From Corynebacterium jeddahense (GTDB lineage: Bacteria; Actinomycetota; Actinomycetes; Mycobacteriales; Mycobacteriaceae): 64,000 nt of DNA. The position numbers and the translations under genes were made by a program. Where the stretch lies: NCBI RefSeq assembly GCF_028609865.1, contig NZ_CP063194.1:930001-994000 (forward strand), read 5' to 3'. The notes beneath the pieces were generated by a model. It did not search any database, had not been told where the DNA came from, and saw only the letters and a program-made list of their open reading frames with translations. Shown in pieces: positions 58,517-64,000 of the stretch. The number at the start of each line of letters is the position of its first letter. Position 1 is the first letter of the stretch.

Positions 58517-59053
58517 TTACGCTGCCGGCGTCAGCTCCACCTCGTCGGCCCACGTGAGCTCGATACCGAGCGCGCGGAGCCACTCCATCGCATCGTCGCC
58601 GTGGCGGGTGATGCCCTCGACGGCCGCGAGGGTGACGTCGATAGCCTTCTCCGCCTCCTCCGCGGAGATGAGGCCGGCGGAGGTGGCGGCGGCGAGCTCG
58701 TCGATGTCCAGTATGTCGATCGGGTTGCCCGTCTGTGACACGAGGTCCACGTACAGGTCGCGGGTGTGCCACACGCCGTCCTCGACGTCGATGTCCGCCA
58801 CGTCGAAGTAGAAGTCCTGCTCGCGCTCCTCACCCTCGCGGTAGTGGAAGATGTTCGCGCGCAGCCCGAGCTCGGGCAAGAGCCAGCTTTCGAGGTAGCC
58901 GAACTGCGGGTGGTTCGCGCCGCGGGCCATATACAGCCCGAAGTCGGTCACCTTGAAAGTGTCCACTTCGCGCAGGAACCCCTTCGGGTCCGTGTTGATG
59001 TTCGCGGTGGTGTCGAAGGTCTCCTGCTTCACCGGGTGGAGATCAGCGGTCAT
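58517..59053 (-). CDS. DUF402-family protein
   Basis: 178 residues. The DUF402 barrel appears as DFYFDVADIDVEDGVWHTRD with DLYVDLVSQ, followed by a Leu/Ala-rich helical end. Related bacterial DUF402 proteins include nucleoside phosphatases and RNA-related enzymes (FomD-like fold); activity unknown here. It starts 2 bases after the secreted-protein gene and ends at a strong terminator. Confidence 0.85.
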   Translation of the reverse strand: MTADLHPVKQETFDTTANINTDPKGFLREVDTFKVTDFGLYMARGANHPQFGYLESWLLPELGLRANIFHYREGEEREQDFYFDVADIDVEDGVWHTRDLYVDLVSQTGNPIDILDIDELAAATSAGLISAEEAEKAIDVTLAAVEGITRHGDDAMEWLRALGIELTWADEVELTPAA

Positions 59054-59055
59054 GG

Positions 59056-59727
59056 TTACCTCACATCGAATGCAGCTGCGGTCGGGGCAAAGGCGCAGGT
59101 GTTGTCGACGGTGCGCACACTCCCGTCAACCACTGCCAGGACCCGCCCGGAGCCCGTATCCGCGGTCGCAGACAGGGTGGCCGGTCCTGTTGGGTTTATA
59201 CGATTGTTATCTAGCGACGTTACACCTGTTCGGAAATTCTTCAGGTTGACCCAGTACACGCGCATGAGGCCCTGCTCCGGCGCGGCGGCCGGCGTGCCCA
59301 GTGCGGTGAACACGAACGTGGCCTGCCCGGCCTTCGCTCCGGGGGCGGGGGAGGCGGCGGGGCCGGGCACCGCGATCGCGGACGCGGTGGAGTGCAGGCC
59401 GGGGCCGATGCAGTTGCTGGAGACGGTCGGCCAGTAGAACTGCGTGAACGGGGGAGCGTTGTCCGGCAGGGGCGGACCGCCGAGCTCGCCGGTCCCGGCG
59501 TAGAACTGCACGCCGGTGCGCAGCGCGTTTGCCACCTGCGGCGGTACGAACGGCTGGTCCGCAAACGCGTTGACGCGCGCGACGGTTTGCGGGGTCGGCC
59601 GCCCCAGCGGGTCGAGGGTAGAAGATTGGGCGTGGGCCAGCTGCGTATCGACGCCTCCGGCCACCAGCATTCCGGCAGCGCAAAGCGCCGCGGCTGCGGA
59701 GCGGATACACGATCGGGTGGTGGGCAC
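59056..59727 (-). CDS. Secreted hypothetical protein
   Basis: 223 residues. Signal peptide about residues 1-33 (ending QLAHAQ, signal peptidase I site). The mature protein is Pro/Ala/Gly-rich, with two Cys (SSNCIGPG and DNTCAFAP) that could form a disulphide, and repeats of PAAAP/APG type. No known domain. It is immediately upstream of DUF402 (2-base gap); the promoter region contains a 9-base tandem repeat. Confidence 0.7.
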   Translation of the reverse strand: MPTTRSCIRSAAAALCAAGMLVAGGVDTQLAHAQSSTLDPLGRPTPQTVARVNAFADQPFVPPQVANALRTGVQFYAGTGELGGPPLPDNAPPFTQFYWPTVSSNCIGPGLHSTASAIAVPGPAASPAPGAKAGQATFVFTALGTPAAAPEQGLMRVYWVNLKNFRTGVTSLDNNRINPTGPATLSATADTGSGRVLAVVDGSVRTVDNTCAFAPTAAAFDVR

Positions 59728-59761
59728 GGCGGTCCTTAGGTACGGGGATGTACGTCGGCAA

Positions 59762-59815
59762 TAACTACAGCAACTACAGTAACCACAACAACATTAGTCA
59801 CATAAGTAACATGGT
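59762..59815. repeat. 9-bp tandem repeat, six degenerate copies
   Basis: TAACTACAG, CAACTACAG, TAACCACAA, CAACATTAG, TCACATAAG and TAACATGGT follow each other without gaps. The core YAACNAYAR is kept best in the first three copies. The array lies 35-88 bases upstream of the secreted-protein gene and 118-171 bases upstream of 59933, i.e. in the divergent control region. It may bind a regulator as a direct-repeat array. Confidence 0.6.
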
Positions 59816-59932
59816 CAAGCGGAAACTGGGAATTGATGTGCGGAAACGTTGCGGGAATTGCCAAATTGTGGCGCGAACCGTCGCTACGGTTGGGTGTGTC
59901 GGAGACGACACCGACCGAAAGGACTGATCGCA

Positions 59933-60259
59933 ATGGAACCCCAGACGTTCACGACCAACCTCTCGCTCGACGAGATCGAGCAGCGCCTCGCCGGCCTGGA
60001 AAACTTCGACCTCAAGGAAAAGTCCGAGGGCGAACTCAAGGCCACCGTCGGCAGCGCGTTCAAGTACCGCTTCCTCGGCGTCTACGTCACGCAGGACTAC
60101 CAGGCGCCGCTCGCCATCGACGCGCGCGACAACGGCGACGGCACCTCCACGGTCGAGCTCGCAGAGCGGGGCAACGAGGGCACGCTGTTTACAACCGGCA
60201 AGGCGGACCGGTTCTTCGAGGACGGCCTCGCTGAGCTCCGGACCGCGCTCGGCGGCTAG
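59933..60259 (+). CDS. Small conserved hypothetical protein
   Basis: 108 residues from the ATG at 59933, after GAAAGGAC. Helical start (LSLDEIEQRLAGLENFDL) and beta-strand-like middle (FKYRFLGVYVTQDYQAPLAI; TSTVELAERGNEGTLF). No signal peptide, membrane span or known motif. Divergent from the secreted-protein operon. Function unknown. Confidence 0.65.
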   Translation: MEPQTFTTNLSLDEIEQRLAGLENFDLKEKSEGELKATVGSAFKYRFLGVYVTQDYQAPLAIDARDNGDGTSTVELAERGNEGTLFTTGKADRFFEDGLAELRTALGG

Positions 60260-60343
60260 CGCCACGCCCCGCGAACATGCGATGAGGCGGGGGCAGGGGT
60301 ATCGTTTAACCGTTATTTCTGCCTATCCGAAGGATTTTCTCGC

Positions 60344-62260
<1,917 letters not shown>

Positions 62261-62281
62261 CACGGGGTAGTCTGAGCCGCT

Positions 62282-63973
62282 ATGGCCCAGAGACGAGCAC
62301 CGCGAGCGCGCAGCCGACGCTGCACCGCCGCGGTGCTTTCCGCGTTCGGGCTCGCTCTCGCCAGCGCGTGCGCCGCCGACCCCGGCCCGCCGCCGCTCAT
62401 CGAGCCGGAGGAGCGCACCGCCGCGCCCGAGTCGACCTCGAACGAGGAGACCACGACGAGCGCGGAGGAGCAGCCGTCCGGGCGCCGGCAGGTGCAGGTC
62501 GCGCTCGATCCGGTGCGCGCCGGCTTCAACCCGCACCTCGCCGGCGACGAGTCCGCGGTGGTGCAGGGCATCGCCGACCTCGTCCTGCCCAGTGCCGTGC
62601 GCGCCGACGGCACCACGGACCCGACGCTCTTCGAGGGCGTCTCGCAGCTGGCCCTCTCCCCGGCGGCGTTCACGGTGCGCTACGTGATCAAGCCGGAGGC
62701 GCAGTGGTCTGACGGCACACCGATCACCGGCGCGGACTTCACGTACCTCTGGCGCGGGATGACCACCACCGCCGGGGCGATCGAGCCCGCCGGCTACCGC
62801 GCCATCGCGGACATCCGGGTGAGCGGGCAGGGCGGTAAGGTCGTCGACGTCGACTTCGCCCAGCCGTTTCCGCAGTGGCGCCTCCTGTTCCGCCACCTGC
62901 TCCCGTCGCACCTCCTCGCCCCCGACGCCGGGGATTTCGCGTACGCGCTGCGCAACACCGTGCCCGCCTCCGCCGGGCGCTACCAGGTACGCAGCGTCGA
63001 CCGCCCGCACGGCACGGTGACGCTGCACCGCAACGACCGGTACTGGGGCGACGACCCGGCGACGATCGACGTGATCACCCTCGTCACCGCGCGCGAGACG
63101 ACGCAGATCGCCGACCAGCTCCGCTCGCGCCAGCTCGCCTTCGCCGACCTCGCACCGCAGGATTCCACCACCGACGTGCTCGGCCTCGTCCCCGGCCTGG
63201 AAACCCGCACGTACACCGGCCCGCGCACGCTCGGTGCGACGATCTCCGCGACGAGCGGCCTCGACGCCGAGGCGCGCAGCGAGGTGCGTTCGCTTATCGA
63301 CGTCCCCGCGCTCGCCCACATCGCCGCCCGCCGCTCCGCGGACCTCGACGTCGCGACGCCCGCGCCCACCTCCACCCCAGCGACGACGGCGGCAACGGGC
63401 GCGCCCGAGCTAGCCACCCTGCGCGCGCTCGCGGTGAAGGGCAAGACGTTGCGCGTCGCGGCCGACGCCGCAGACCCGGCGGCGTCCGCGGCCGCGAAGT
63501 CGCTCGTCGACATGCTCAACCGCAGCGGCGTGGCGGCGCGGGTGCTGTCCAACGACGTCCCCGCCATCGCCGGGCGCGGCCTGCCCGACGGCGACGTGGA
63601 TGTCCTCGTCGGGTGGCGCCTGGAATCCGGCACGGCGGCGTCGCTTGCGGGGCGCATCGCGTGCCCGCCGGATGCCGCACGCGCCGGCAACCTGTCGGGG
63701 TACTGCACCGCCGCCAACGACGCCCTCGCGTCGAGCATCCTCGCCGGCGACATCCCGCAGGCGCAGGCGCAGGCGCTCGTCGACGACGTGGAGCAGCAGC
63801 AGGCGCTGTGGGTACCCGTGCTGCACGAGACGCGCGTGGCCGCGTCCACCGGCGTGGTCACGGCGGCGGGCGCCCCGCCGGGTGCGTGGCCGGGCGGGCT
63901 GTCCTCGGCTGCCACCTGGCGGATGGGGGATACAGTGGGTCGGCGTACCCTGATCTCCGAGGAGGACCTATGA
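62282..63973 (+). CDS. LpqW-like lipoprotein (SBP_bac_5 family)
   Basis: 563 residues. Lipobox LASACAADPG after a basic N-terminus. The peptide-binding-protein fold is recognisable (LAGDESAVVQGIADLVLP, YVIKPEAQWSDGTPITGADF, LFRHLLPSHLLAP), but there is no ABC transporter nearby. Position directly after typA matches Rv1165-Rv1166, where LpqW steers PIM/lipoarabinomannan synthesis, and the C. glutamicum equivalent. Family assignment is good; the lpqW role is inferred from synteny. Confidence 0.8.
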   Translation: MAQRRAPRARSRRCTAAVLSAFGLALASACAADPGPPPLIEPEERTAAPESTSNEETTTSAEEQPSGRRQVQVALDPVRAGFNPHLAGDESAVVQGIADLVLPSAVRADGTTDPTLFEGVSQLALSPAAFTVRYVIKPEAQWSDGTPITGADFTYLWRGMTTTAGAIEPAGYRAIADIRVSGQGGKVVDVDFAQPFPQWRLLFRHLLPSHLLAPDAGDFAYALRNTVPASAGRYQVRSVDRPHGTVTLHRNDRYWGDDPATIDVITLVTARETTQIADQLRSRQLAFADLAPQDSTTDVLGLVPGLETRTYTGPRTLGATISATSGLDAEARSEVRSLIDVPALAHIAARRSADLDVATPAPTSTPATTAATGAPELATLRALAVKGKTLRVAADAADPAASAAAKSLVDMLNRSGVAARVLSNDVPAIAGRGLPDGDVDVLVGWRLESGTAASLAGRIACPPDAARAGNLSGYCTAANDALASSILAGDIPQAQAQALVDDVEQQQALWVPVLHETRVAASTGVVTAAGAPPGAWPGGLSSAATWRMGDTVGRRTLISEEDL

Positions 63974-64000
63974 CGGCACGAGACTTGGCCGGCTACCGGG
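63970..64000 (+). CDS. Start of a further gene, possibly mshB; cut by window edge
   Basis: The ATG overlaps the lpqW-like stop (ATGA) and opens a frame MTARDLAGYR that runs off the window. In C. glutamicum and mycobacteria the mycothiol deacetylase gene mshB lies near typA/lpqW, so this is a candidate. Ten residues are too few to identify it. Confidence 0.35.
   Translation, partial: MTARDLAGYR

Overview
The window is high-GC actinobacterial chromosome and most likely comes from a Corynebacterium. Support: a typA - lpqW-like lipoprotein - (start of a further gene, possibly mshB) order known from Corynebacterium and Mycobacterium; two DtxR-type iron boxes in front of a siderophore ABC transporter; a CRP/GlxR-like site; a TPP riboswitch ahead of a YkoEDC-type thiamine-precursor transporter; and several families typical of the order (MSMEG_4193-type phosphomutase with an SCO1664-type protein, a Rv0958/Rv0959-like AAA+/VWA pair, DUF222-HNH). 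The species cannot be fixed from the sequence alone.

Layout. 0-10 kb is an accessory, decaying region: a DUF305 lipoprotein, a broken IS3 element, two near-identical arfB genes each beside a RelB-type antitoxin (one with its RelE toxin, the other preceded by a 442-residue protein of unknown function), a HigBA module, a truncated antitoxin, and remnants of FUSC and VOC/PhnB-like genes. 10-22 kb holds a GNAT acetyltransferase, a DyP peroxidase, a Fic-like protein with Gln at the catalytic His position, a two-component system, a membrane acyltransferase, an anchored trypsin-like protease, a secreted 5'-nucleotidase, and the AAA+/VWA pair. 22-25 kb is a VapBC module, a deleted copy of the phosphomutase/SCO1664 pair, and a complete 2,959-bp IS481-type element carrying a LysR regulator and an EamA exporter as cargo, with inverted repeats and a 6-bp target duplication.

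25-34 kb: two uncharacterised overlapping genes, the intact phosphomutase/SCO1664 pair, DUF488, a frameshifted DUF429 gene, a lipoprotein, a DUF3072 protein and the iron transporter. 34-47 kb: Ku and three-domain LigD (non-homologous end joining) flanking a broken DASS-type anion transporter, then a DUF222-HNH protein, a spermidine-synthase-like protein, a PNPOx-family protein, an MFS exporter, DUF4185, a cupin, an unknown protein and DUF808. 47-57 kb: the riboswitch-controlled ECF transporter with a small P-loop kinase, then a peptide ABC transporter. A complete IS256-family element (8-bp target duplication) lies 67 bp upstream of the peptide-binding-protein gene and separates it from its upstream region. 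58-64 kb: DUF402, a secreted protein with a 9-bp tandem repeat in front, a small conserved protein, typA and the lpqW-like lipoprotein.

The most notable points are the IS481-type element with LysR/EamA cargo, the repeated association of RelB-type antitoxins with the ribosome-rescue factor ArfB, the 442-residue unknown gene coupled to an orphan antitoxin, and the IS256 insertion upstream of the peptide transporter.
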